This document shows, one piece after another, positions 9,295-17,060 of a stretch of 64,000 nt of DNA (positions within the stretch are counted from its first letter, which is position 1; every line of letters begins with the position of its first letter). The notes under the pieces are model-generated. The model worked only from the letters and a program-made list of their open reading frames with translations. It was not told where the DNA came from and searched no databases. Source of the stretch: a candidate division KSB1 bacterium (GTDB lineage Bacteria > Zhuqueibacterota > JdFR-76 > DREG01); assembly GCA_022566355.1 (NCBI GenBank), contig JADFJB010000004.1:16128-80127 (forward strand), given 5' to 3'. Made by a program: the position numbers and the translations under genes.

Positions 9295-10071
9295 ATGGAT
9301 CTCGCAACAATAATTGGTATATTTAGCGGCATTGGGTTGATTTTTACCACAATTTACTTGCAGGGAAGTCTTTCATCTTTTATTGAAGTGGGATCGATTT
9401 TTGTAGTTGTAGGCGGAACTGTTGCAGCAACCCTAATAAATTATCCTTTTCGAGAAATATTAAGCGTCGTAGGAGTCGTGAAGAATGCATTTAAAGCGAC
9501 TGACCAAAATCCAAAAGATGCAATAAAAACAATCACTGAATTTGCTGAACTTGCAAGAAGAGAAGGAATCTTAGCGCTTGAAAGCAAAATTCAGGACGTT
9601 GATGAACCTTTCTTGAAACAAGCACTTCAATTAGCAATTGATGGTACGGAGCCGGACTTAATGCGCTCAATTTTAGGAACAGAGCTTTCTTATTTACAAC
9701 AAAGACACGACCTGGGGCAAGGTATTTTTAAATCGATGGGCACCTACGCACCGGCTTTCGGAATGATTGGGACACTTATTGGGCTTGTCATAATGTTAGC
9801 AAATATGGAGGACCCATCAACGATTGGTCCTGCTATGGCCATTGCTCTTATAACTACATTCTATGGTGCAGTGTTGGCGAATTTGATTTTCCTGCCTATT
9901 TCCGGAAAGTTAAAAGAGCGATCAAAACAGGAAGTTTTGATAAAAGAATTGGTTATGGAAGGAGTCTTTTCTCTTCAATCAGGCGAAAATCCGAGAATTA
10001 TCGAACAAAAATTGGTTTCTTTTATTCCGCCAAAATTTAGAACGGAAATTCTAGCAGCAGAAAAGCCCTGA
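9295..10071 (+). CDS. motA: Flagellar motor stator protein MotA
   Basis: MotA is the four-helix inner-membrane stator subunit that couples ion flow to torque. The 258-residue product has a first membrane pair with 'GSIFVVVGGTVAATLINYPF', a cytoplasmic domain with charged residues that contact FliG, and the conserved membrane region 'YAPAFGMIGTLIGLVIML' followed by 'AMAIALITTFYGAVLAN', which includes the functionally important prolines. It is followed by motB, forming the usual pair. The Shine-Dalgarno (AAAAGGA) lies just upstream. Proton or sodium specificity cannot be decided from this alone. Confidence 0.96.
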   Translation: MDLATIIGIFSGIGLIFTTIYLQGSLSSFIEVGSIFVVVGGTVAATLINYPFREILSVVGVVKNAFKATDQNPKDAIKTITEFAELARREGILALESKIQDVDEPFLKQALQLAIDGTEPDLMRSILGTELSYLQQRHDLGQGIFKSMGTYAPAFGMIGTLIGLVIMLANMEDPSTIGPAMAIALITTFYGAVLANLIFLPISGKLKERSKQEVLIKELVMEGVFSLQSGENPRIIEQKLVSFIPPKFRTEILAAEKP

Positions 10072-10098
10072 TTTTTTGGAGATAACCTTTTTTAGATT

Positions 10099-10857
10099 AT
10101 GCGAATTCAAAACCGAAGAAAAAATGATCGTCAAGCACCCTCAAATGAAGGTGGAGGTGCCCCCGATTGGACGGTAACTTATGGCGATCTAATGTCATTA
10201 CTTTTGACGTTTTTTATTTTAATTGCATCTTTCTCATCAATTCAAGAGTCAGGATTTAAAAAAGCCAGTGGTTCTTTAAAAGGCGCATTGGGTGTATTGA
10301 AGTTTCATCCGGCGCCTATTGAGCCGAATCCGATAATCATAAAAGCTATCGGAGGTAATAAGAAATCGGACGACAGCGAGGTTGATCTTGAAAATTTAGT
10401 TAAATATATAGATCAAGATGATTTTAAAAATATGGTCTCTATTAAAATTGGTGAAGGAGAAGTTCTGATTCGTATGGATGCACCCATTTTGTTTGAATTG
10501 GGTCGGGCACAATTAAAACAGTCTGTTTTTAAACTTTTAGAAAAAATAGGAAAATTGGTTAGGAATTGGCCGAATAAAACCAGGATAGAAGGACATACTG
10601 ATGATTTACCAATAAATACAATTGAGTATCCTTCAAACTGGGAATTATCTGCAGCTCGATCTTTGAGTGTAATCCACTTTTTTGAAAAGGTATCCTTTGT
10701 AGATCCAAAAAAGATTTACTATGCGGGCTATGGAGAGAATAAACCCCTTGTCCCAAATACCACCGCAGAAAATCGAAAAAAAAATAGAAGAGTGGAGATT
10801 TATTTAGAAAAAACCGATAATCCTATTGATTGGTATAGTGAGGTTGAATCTAATTGA
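10099..10857 (+). CDS. motB: Flagellar motor stator protein MotB
   Basis: MotB pairs with MotA and anchors the stator to peptidoglycan. The 252-residue product has one N-terminal membrane helix with 'YGDLMSLLLTFFILIASF'; D30 is the ion-binding aspartate. The C-terminal OmpA-like domain (about residues 125-245) carries 'IEGHTDDLPI' and 'NRRVEIYLEK', the peptidoglycan-binding motif. The start is ATG 10099; the nearest Shine-Dalgarno-like GGAG is rather far upstream, so coupling to motA may matter. Confidence 0.96.
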   Translation: MRIQNRRKNDRQAPSNEGGGAPDWTVTYGDLMSLLLTFFILIASFSSIQESGFKKASGSLKGALGVLKFHPAPIEPNPIIIKAIGGNKKSDDSEVDLENLVKYIDQDDFKNMVSIKIGEGEVLIRMDAPILFELGRAQLKQSVFKLLEKIGKLVRNWPNKTRIEGHTDDLPINTIEYPSNWELSAARSLSVIHFFEKVSFVDPKKIYYAGYGENKPLVPNTTAENRKKNRRVEIYLEKTDNPIDWYSEVESN

Positions 10858-10866
10858 GGTGCGACA

Positions 10867-11364
10867 ATGGCAGATGATGAAAAAAATAAAGGATCCGGAA
10901 TATCTATTAAAAAAATGTTAATCATATGGATACCACTTTTTCTAGTTCAATTGGTGGTATCTTATGTGGTAATCGCAAAATATTTTAAGCCAAAAATGAA
11001 TCCGCAAGTAGAACAAGTCAAAAAAGAAAAAGAAAAAAAGTTGAAATATAATAAGGGTAAATTAGGCAAGTTCTTTTTAGTTGAAGACATTATAGTCAAT
11101 CCCAAGGGATCGGATGGAAGAAGGTTTGTTAATTTAAGCGTCAGTTTTGAATGTGAGAATGATGGTGTAAAAAATGAAGTAGAAAAACGTTTAATATTAG
11201 TTCGGGATTATTTGATCTCTCTTATTTCGGAACGAACGATCAGTCAAATAGATCATAAAAATGGGAAAGATTCGCTCAGGTATGAAATATTGGAAAACGT
11301 GAATGAAATGTTACCGAATGGTGGTGTCATCAACGTTTATTTTGATAATTTTATCATGCAGTAG
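10867..11364 (+). CDS. fliL: Flagellar basal body-associated protein FliL
   Basis: FliL is a single-pass inner-membrane protein near the stator that supports torque and stator stability. The 165-residue product has a basic N-terminus, one membrane helix (about residues 16-38, 'IIWIPLFLVQLVVSYVVI') and a periplasmic domain with 'IIVNPKGSDGRRFVNLSVSFE' type strands and a C-terminal 'INVYFDNFIMQ', typical of FliL. It closes the first + strand run; a ~440-nt non-coding stretch with a repeat follows. Confidence 0.92.
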   Translation: MADDEKNKGSGISIKKMLIIWIPLFLVQLVVSYVVIAKYFKPKMNPQVEQVKKEKEKKLKYNKGKLGKFFLVEDIIVNPKGSDGRRFVNLSVSFECENDGVKNEVEKRLILVRDYLISLISERTISQIDHKNGKDSLRYEILENVNEMLPNGGVINVYFDNFIMQ

Positions 11365-11599
11365 CACCTCAAATTATTTCTGCCATTATTAACAAACTGA
11401 CAATTAGAACCGATAGAACGGCCATGTGATTAGGGGATTTAAAATGATTTTTCCATATAACTATTAACACTTCAACGAGTTTTATATTTGTATTATTTAC
11501 TGGATGTAATTTTTCAATCTAAATACTTTAGTGCTCGGTGAAAACTGGTTATAAATTAAGAGAATTGAGAAGTCAAATATAGAATTACATCCAATTAAC

Positions 11600-11777
11600 T
11601 AACCTGAATAATTCATGAATCATGCTTTCATGCTTAAAACTTCCAACTATGTCATCCCGTCGCGTGACGGGATCTATTTCCATACATTTTGAAAAAGCTG
11701 CATGATAAGCATAAAAATATATTAAAAAGATCATTTCCTCGGTTAGCAGTGATAAGGTTTATGAATAGATCAAGCTA
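11600..11777 (+). repeat. MITE-like element, copy L
   Basis: About 178 bp with imperfect ~21-nt terminal inverted repeats (beginning TAACCTGAATAATTCATGAA and ending ATGAATAGATCAAGCTA) and an internal hairpin ATCCCGTC-GCGT-GACGGGAT. The same element occurs in the opposite orientation at 13857-14032. Over 11601-11685 about 75 of 85 positions match the reverse complement of 13947-14031 by hand count. The outer TA at both ends would fit the TA target duplication of IS630/mariner-type elements, but that is inference. It contains no coding sequence. Confidence 0.85.
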
Positions 11778-11779
11778 AT

Positions 11780-11802
11780 AATCTCTTAAGAATAAAGAGA
11801 TT
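11780..11802 (-). terminator. Hairpin just after the CheC/receiver gene
   Basis: A perfect 8-bp stem (11780-11787 with 11795-11802, 7-nt loop) lies one nucleotide beyond the stop codon of the minus-strand gene at 11804. Position suggests a transcription terminator or mRNA 3' structure for the cheY-cheX module. The stem is AT-rich and no strong T-run follows on the minus strand, so efficient termination is uncertain. Confidence 0.45.
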
Positions 11803-11803
11803 C

Positions 11804-12829
11804 TTAAAGAAAATATTCTTGAATTTTAGTTTCGAGCCTGGATGTGTCTGGAGGAGCTAGTGTAAGATAACTGGCACCTGCTTTCTTGGCTTTTAAAGCC
11901 AGGTCCCGGTTCCATTTGTTCCCCTGAAGCCAAATAGGAATATGGTAACCTTCGAGATCCTTATTGATTTTATTACATAATGCAATGCCTTGTTGCTCTC
12001 TATCATCAACAAGGAGTATAATTAATTTGATGGCATATTGTAAAATACGTTCTTTCAACTCTGCATACGATTCTATAAATTCAAAATCAATATTATTTCT
12101 TGTCAGGATTGTTTGTATAATAGAGTCACACTGTATATTCAATTGAATAAATAATGTTTGGACTTCTTCCGAAAGTTGCTGTTCATCTTCATCTGATGAA
12201 TTGGTACTATTTGTTTGTTTTTGATAAAATAAATCCCAATGTATTTGTCGTTCAAGAAAACTATCAATAATAGAAACAGGTAAAATCAAATGAAACTTAA
12301 TATTTCCAAAGTCATTTACTTTTGCTACAAACGGCATAGAAATTAAGTATGGATCATCAAACGGAAATTCCATTTCTTTTTTCCGTTCCCAAAGATTTGT
12401 ATTGATTTGCTTGATATGTATCTTTTCAGGTAAAAGATCAGACATAATTCGATTCAGGGAACCAATCAATTGGTTACAGATTTCTCCAAATGCATCTTTG
12501 TCGGCTTCATCCATATCCAATTTTGAAAGTTTCTCATCAAGTATATTTTTACTAAACATGGAAAGTATACCACTCAATAGAATGGCCATACTTTTTTGGA
12601 AAACAAAAATACCCTTACTTGAATAGGATTTACTTATCTCAAGTGTACTAACAGCGAGTGGCAGAGTAAAAATGGGCAAGGTACGATCCAGCTCAATAAT
12701 CGACCAATTCTGTTTTATTATAGATAGATCTTCCCCCAGTAATAAACCTAGGTTCTTTAAAAGTTCATTTGAAGAATCCGTCTGAAATTCATTAATCCAT
12801 TTTTGAGCTTCTTCAAACTGTTCGTCCAT
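11804..12829 (-). CDS. CheC/CheX-like protein fused to a degenerate receiver domain
   Basis: A 341-residue protein. The centre has 'DAFGEICNQLIGSLNRIMS' (E116, N119), the E-x-x-N phosphatase-type helix of the CheC/CheX/FliY family, with 'DPYLISMPF' and 'IKFHLILPVSI' strands behind it. The last ~95 residues look like a response-regulator receiver: 'LIILLVDDRE' (D275/D276 in the phosphoacceptor strand position), 'IPIWLQGN', 'AKKAGASYLTLAPPD' and a final helix. The usual first-strand acidic pair and the conserved Lys-Pro are not evident, so it may be a pseudo-receiver. A role in CheY-P dephosphorylation or sensing is inferred. It is the last gene of the minus-strand module, 4 nt after cheX. Confidence 0.65.
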   Translation of the reverse strand: MDEQFEEAQKWINEFQTDSSNELLKNLGLLLGEDLSIIKQNWSIIELDRTLPIFTLPLAVSTLEISKSYSSKGIFVFQKSMAILLSGILSMFSKNILDEKLSKLDMDEADKDAFGEICNQLIGSLNRIMSDLLPEKIHIKQINTNLWERKKEMEFPFDDPYLISMPFVAKVNDFGNIKFHLILPVSIIDSFLERQIHWDLFYQKQTNSTNSSDEDEQQLSEEVQTLFIQLNIQCDSIIQTILTRNNIDFEFIESYAELKERILQYAIKLIILLVDDREQQGIALCNKINKDLEGYHIPIWLQGNKWNRDLALKAKKAGASYLTLAPPDTSRLETKIQEYFL

Positions 12830-12833
12830 GAGG

Positions 12834-13334
12834 TTATTTGGATTTGTTTTTAAATGTCAATTGTACATATAAAGTATGCTGTCCTCCATTGCAGGCAAAC
12901 AACTTATTATTTTTCAAATCAAAATGATTAGTTGTAAAATCATTACCATCAATAACGGCAGGAATCGATTGTTTAAAGGGTTGCTTATCCGTTCCCAGTT
13001 TTGATTTAAATGTACCGACAACTAAATTTGTCAATTCACCAAGGGCATCGCGAACCTCTTCATCCACATCATCTATTTTCGAACCTAACATGCATTCTGC
13101 TATATGTACAGACAGATCACCAGAGCAATAGAGAGAAATTAATCCGGTATAATCACCTACGAAACCAATTGAAGAAACAAAATATTTGCCTGGAAAATCA
13201 ACAGGACCTTTTACTAGTCGAATGTTTTGAATATCCATTATTCCGAAAGTTTCAAGCGTTTCTTTGATGGATTCTTCTAATTTGATGGATTCTTCTAATA
13301 ATGTACTGGTTTCCTTTTCAAGCAATATTTCCAT
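12834..13334 (-). CDS. cheX: CheY-P phosphatase CheX
   Basis: CheX removes phosphate from CheY-P in the cytoplasm and resets the chemotaxis signal. The 166-residue product carries 'VRDALGELTNLVVGTFK', with E100 and N103 forming the single E-x-x-N active site typical of CheX, and the following 'FKQSIPAVIDGNDF' strand. An N-terminal 'LEESIK' pair is encoded by a perfect 18-bp tandem repeat (13263-13298). It lies between cheY and the CheC/receiver gene on the minus strand, so substrate and enzyme are probably cotranscribed. Confidence 0.88.
   Translation of the reverse strand: MEILLEKETSTLLEESIKLEESIKETLETFGIMDIQNIRLVKGPVDFPGKYFVSSIGFVGDYTGLISLYCSGDLSVHIAECMLGSKIDDVDEEVRDALGELTNLVVGTFKSKLGTDKQPFKQSIPAVIDGNDFTTNHFDLKNNKLFACNGGQHTLYVQLTFKNKSK
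13263..13298 (-). repeat. 18-bp perfect tandem duplication in cheX
   Basis: Two identical 18-bp units (13263-13280, 13281-13298) encode LEESIK twice near the N-terminus of CheX. The change is in frame and upstream of the conserved domain, so it should not disable the enzyme. Confidence 0.95.
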
Positions 13335-13363
13335 AGTAAATCTGTCCTAAAAATTAAAATTGT

Positions 13364-13738
13364 TTATCTTATGGCTCTATTTATCTTATCCAATATTTGA
13401 TCCGGTGAAAATGGCTTTACTACATACCCGTTAGCACCGGCATTCATAACCTCTTCCATAATGTCAGTACCTGATTCCGTTGTTATCATAATGATTCTGC
13501 ACTGATCCAGTTGACGCTTCTTCCGAATTTCTTTAACAAACTCTAAACCATCCATATTTGGCATATTTATATCACTAAGGATGATATCGCATTGCCACTT
13601 TTCGAGCTGCTCTAAACCTTCCTGTCCATCGCCCGCTTCAAGTAAATGGTCGATTTTTACTCCAGCTTGTCGTAAATTTTTTGAAATAATTTTTCTCATA
13701 ACAGAAGAATCATCCACGACTAATACTGTAAATCCCAT
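13364..13738 (-). CDS. cheY: Chemotaxis response regulator CheY
   Basis: A 124-residue stand-alone receiver. D9/D10 bind Mg2+, D56 in 'IILSDINMPNMDG' is the phosphorylation site, 'IIMITTES' supplies the switch Thr and 'GYVVKPF' the conserved Lys. Phosphorylated CheY binds the FliM switch and changes flagellar rotation. ATG 13738 is preferred over an in-frame GTG at 13741, since GGAG (13744-13747) is well placed. It heads the minus-strand module with cheX, suggesting a phosphorylation/dephosphorylation pair. Among the receivers in this window it looks the most canonical. Confidence 0.93.
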   Translation of the reverse strand: MGFTVLVVDDSSVMRKIISKNLRQAGVKIDHLLEAGDGQEGLEQLEKWQCDIILSDINMPNMDGLEFVKEIRKKRQLDQCRIIMITTESGTDIMEEVMNAGANGYVVKPFSPDQILDKINRAIR

Positions 13739-14180
13739 CACATCTCCTAAGTTTGATATTTAATATTATTATTATTCACAAATTATTATTTATAGTACTT
13801 CAATGCTTAATTCGGTAAAAATGGCAAAACTCTTAAGCCTATGTACTAAAAATACTTAACCTGAACTATTCATAAACTTTATAATTGTTATCCAAGAAAA
13901 GAACATTTCACCCTATTTTCATGCTTAATATTCTGCTTTTTCATATGCATGGAAATAGATCCCGTTTCACGACGGGATGACATAATTGGAAGTTTTAAGC
14001 TTAAAAATATGATTCATGAATTATCCAGGTTAATTGCTGTTATTAAGAAATAGTTTTGAATTTTCTCTAAAATTTTCATTAGGATTGCCGATTGTATACT
14101 TGCAGCAGAATGATGTTTGCACTCGGTAGAATGTTGAATTAAGTATAAACAAATTTTTATCAACGGTAATAGATCTAACC
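13739..14180. other. Divergent intergenic region cheY / cheA with MITE-like copy R
   Basis: This region separates the minus-strand cheY module from cheA and should contain promoters for both. About 100 AT-rich nt (13742-13856) precede the repeat copy at 13857-14032, and about 150 nt separate the repeat from cheA. I see no convincing sigma-54 or sigma-70 promoter. No gene is supported here. Confidence 0.6.
13857..14032 (-). repeat. MITE-like element, copy R
   Basis: About 176 bp, the inverted partner of 11600-11777, with terminal inverted repeats (starting TAACCTGAACTATTCATAA, ending TTATCCAGGTTA) and the internal palindrome around CCCGTTTCACGACGGG. It is non-coding. Together the two copies bracket the cheY-cheX-CheC/receiver module. 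Confidence 0.85.
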
Positions 14181-16484
14181 ATGGAATTGCAATTAACAGA
14201 AGAAGATGCAGAAATACTTCAGTCATTTATTAGTGAAAGTAGTGAAGGAATTGAAGAAACAGAACCCTTACTTATCGAGTTGGAAGAAACAGTATCCGAA
14301 TGCGGACATGTAGATTCGTCAAAAATAGATAAGATTTTTCGGACCTTCCATTCAATAAAGGGCAGCGCTGGTTTTATAGGATTGACAATAACCAATAGAA
14401 CCACCCATCACGCTGAAACGCTGTTGGACTTAATTCGCAAAAATAAAATACCTCTCATCAAAGATCATATAGATATTTTTTTGGAGCTTTGCGATTTCTT
14501 TCGAGGCCTTTTTGACCATCTTAAATCGAAAGTATCAGAGGAAGGATTTGAAGAGAGGGCGCAAGAATTAGTTGAGCATCTTGATAGAATGGCAAATGAA
14601 GCCCCAGCTCCTGAAAGTGTCGAACCCAATTTAGACGAGCAGGTTGAAATTGATTCTCAAGCTCAAACAGAACCAAGAGAAACTGAAGGAAAAAAGCAAG
14701 AGCAAGATAAAAGCTATTCTACTGAATTGCAAGAATTGCTGGGGACAGATGAAATAATTAAACAATACTTAGCCGAAACAGATGAACTACTTGATTCTCT
14801 TGAACAAGAATTATTAGAGATTGAGAAAAATCCTGGTAATGTGGAGTTAGCCGATAATGCTTTTCGTTCTTTACATACTTTGAAAGGCAATGCCGGATTT
14901 TTAGACTATACGGATATTGTTACCATTACACATATTTCGGAGAATTTTCTGGAATTTGTGCGCTCTGGCGAATTAGAACCATCTCATTCCCAGATATCCA
15001 TATTGCTCGAAATTCCCGATAAAATCAGGAATGCTCTGCAAAATCTGTCGTCGAACAAGAAGCCAGTTATCGAGAACCTGAATGATTTCATAACATTAAT
15101 GACCAATTCTTTTAATGGACATGAAGAAGAAAAACCTTTAGAGAGTCCGCAACAAAAAATCGATTTGGATGGACTGCTGCCACAAAAAGAAAAAATTGAA
15201 CCACAAGAAGCCAAAACTAGTCCAGTGAGATCTAAACCTGAAGAAATACCTAAAAAGGAATCGGTGAAAAAGGCTGTCGTTTCGAAAAAAAGTGTATCAA
15301 ATGAGTTCATCCGAGTAGATGTAAACAAATTAAATGAACTAATGGATTTGGTGGGTGAGATAGTTATCGCAGAATCGATGGTTTCACAACACCCCGATAT
15401 CATAGAAAAAGATTTACCCGGTTTTGAGAAATCTGCAATGCATTTACAAAAAAACATTCGCTATTTACAAGAAATTTCAACTTCTATGAGGATGGTTCCG
15501 ATTTCCGGTCTCTTCCGAAAAATGATACGTCTGGTACGGGATTTAGCTAACAAAAGTGGAAAAAGAGTCGAGCTTTCTATTATCGGGGGCGAAACTGAAG
15601 TAGACCGTTCTGTCATTGAACATATTTCCGATCCACTGGTGCATATCATCCGGAATTCCGTTGATCATGGTTTAGAGTCTAGCGATGAAAGAAAACAAGC
15701 TGGTAAAGATCCTGTTGGCAACGTTTTTCTGGAAGCAAAAAGAGTTGGTGGAGAAATCTGGATTGTGATTCAGGATGATGGAAAAGGTCTGAATCGTGAA
15801 AAAATTATTGCGAAGGCAATTGAAAAAGGTATTATAACAGGAACAGGGGAAGAGCTTACGGATCACCAGGTTTATAATATGATTTTTGCACCGGGTTTTT
15901 CAACTGCGGACAAAATAACTGATATTTCCGGGCGCGGAGTAGGATTGGATGTTGTGGTGCGAAACCTTGAGAGCATACGGGGAAGAGTTGAGGTTACAAG
16001 CAAAATGGGTGAAGGGTCAACCTTTAGCCTTAGAATTCCATTAACGACCGCAATTGTGGAAGGTATGCTCCTTAGAGTAGGGCATGCAGTATATGCAATT
16101 CCAACTTTGGATATTCGTGAATCATTGAAAATACAACAATCGAGTGTCACGAATTTATTGGATGGACATGAGGTAGTAAAAATCAGAGATGAGCTTTTAC
16201 CTGTCCTGAGAATTCATGAACTGCATGATATATACGATGCAAAAACAGATTTAAATGAAGGACTGATCATTGTTGCAACGAAAGGTGGTAAATCTGTTTG
16301 CTTGTTTGTTGATGAAATAGTAGAGCAAAAGCAACTCGTTATTAAATCACTTCCACCCTACATGGGAGATGTGAAAGGTGTTACAGGATGTACAATTTTG
16401 GGTGACGGAAATATATGCCTTATCCTGGACGTAGCGAATATAATCAAACTAGCCGAAACGCAAACAGAATTAGTGGAGGGTTAA
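14181..16484 (+). CDS. cheA: Chemotaxis histidine kinase CheA with two Hpt domains
   Basis: CheA is the cytoplasmic kinase that takes signals from chemoreceptors and phosphorylates CheY and CheB. The 767-residue product has Hpt1 (H57 in 'FHSIKGSAGF'), a second Hpt (H232 in 'LHTLKGNAGF'), a charged linker, the dimerisation domain ('VDVNKLNELMDLVGEIVI'), the ATPase domain with N-box 'HIIRNSVDHGLE' and G-boxes 'GRGVGLDVV', and a C-terminal CheW-like domain ('EGMLLRVGHAVYAIPT'). Most CheA proteins carry one Hpt; two suggest branched or graded phosphotransfer. No separate P2 domain is obvious. cheW follows immediately. Confidence 0.95.
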   Translation: MELQLTEEDAEILQSFISESSEGIEETEPLLIELEETVSECGHVDSSKIDKIFRTFHSIKGSAGFIGLTITNRTTHHAETLLDLIRKNKIPLIKDHIDIFLELCDFFRGLFDHLKSKVSEEGFEERAQELVEHLDRMANEAPAPESVEPNLDEQVEIDSQAQTEPRETEGKKQEQDKSYSTELQELLGTDEIIKQYLAETDELLDSLEQELLEIEKNPGNVELADNAFRSLHTLKGNAGFLDYTDIVTITHISENFLEFVRSGELEPSHSQISILLEIPDKIRNALQNLSSNKKPVIENLNDFITLMTNSFNGHEEEKPLESPQQKIDLDGLLPQKEKIEPQEAKTSPVRSKPEEIPKKESVKKAVVSKKSVSNEFIRVDVNKLNELMDLVGEIVIAESMVSQHPDIIEKDLPGFEKSAMHLQKNIRYLQEISTSMRMVPISGLFRKMIRLVRDLANKSGKRVELSIIGGETEVDRSVIEHISDPLVHIIRNSVDHGLESSDERKQAGKDPVGNVFLEAKRVGGEIWIVIQDDGKGLNREKIIAKAIEKGIITGTGEELTDHQVYNMIFAPGFSTADKITDISGRGVGLDVVVRNLESIRGRVEVTSKMGEGSTFSLRIPLTTAIVEGMLLRVGHAVYAIPTLDIRESLKIQQSSVTNLLDGHEVVKIRDELLPVLRIHELHDIYDAKTDLNEGLIIVATKGGKSVCLFVDEIVEQKQLVIKSLPPYMGDVKGVTGCTILGDGNICLILDVANIIKLAETQTELVEG

Positions 16485-16985
16485 ATGGCTGAGGAACTAA
16501 CTGCAATAGATACAGATCAAGGTCAAAATACTTTGAATTGCAAATACTTAACATTTGCTATTGAAAACGAGGAATACGGAATTGAAATACGTGATGTTAC
16601 TGAAATCATTGGTATACAAACCATAACTGGTTTACCTGATACGCCACAGTACATAAAAGGTGTTATTAATCTTCGAGGAAAAGTAGTACCCGTTATTGAT
16701 GTTAGGCTCAGATTCAATTTTGAAGAAAGAGGATACGATGACAGAACTTGTATTATCGTTGTCAATATAAATAATTCTTCAATTGGATTAATTGTGGATA
16801 CGGTGTCTGAAGTTATTGACATTCCTAGCGAGGATGTGGATCCGCCTCAACTCATTAATAAAGATTCTGAGAATAGATATATTGCGGGTTTTGGTAAATT
16901 CGAAAATAAAGTGAAAATTCTTTTGAATACAAAAAAATTACTTTTCGAGGAAGATTTACCAAGTTTACAATCGCGACAAAATTAA
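16485..16985 (+). CDS. cheW: Chemotaxis coupling protein CheW
   Basis: CheW links chemoreceptors to CheA in the signalling array. The 166-residue product has the CheW fold: 'LTFAIENEEYGIEIRDVTEI', 'PDTPQYIKGVINLRGKVVPV' and 'NSSIGLIVDTVSEVIDI'. The ATG follows the cheA stop codon with no gap, so translation is likely coupled. Confidence 0.96.
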   Translation: MAEELTAIDTDQGQNTLNCKYLTFAIENEEYGIEIRDVTEIIGIQTITGLPDTPQYIKGVINLRGKVVPVIDVRLRFNFEERGYDDRTCIIVVNINNSSIGLIVDTVSEVIDIPSEDVDPPQLINKDSENRYIAGFGKFENKVKILLNTKKLLFEEDLPSLQSRQN

Positions 16986-17060
16986 ATTAACTGAAAGAAG
17001 TGAGAAAGGTGACGATGGGACCACTAACCCATTAAATATACTGACAGTGTAGGTTCAATT

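Larger units (their letters stand above)
11365..11803. other. Non-coding stretch after fliL holding MITE-like copy L
   Basis: No credible gene is seen on either strand. The right part is the repeat at 11600-11777 and a hairpin at 11780-11802. To the left, an 11-nt inverted pair (TGGATGTAATT near 11501, AATTACATCCA near 11583) is separated by about 70 nt of AT-rich sequence. No T-run terminator for the fliL operon was found. Confidence 0.7.

Noticed and set aside
13800-13840. Sigma-28-like promoter on the minus strand before cheY (TAAGAGTT-N11-ACCGAATT)
   Set aside because: Spacing is right but only about half of the consensus positions match, including a mismatch in the CGAT core. Too weak to claim.
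14984-15457. 157-codon minus-strand frame inside cheA
   Set aside because: Antisense to the charged linker and dimerisation domain; low-complexity Ser/Phe/Ile content with no family features.
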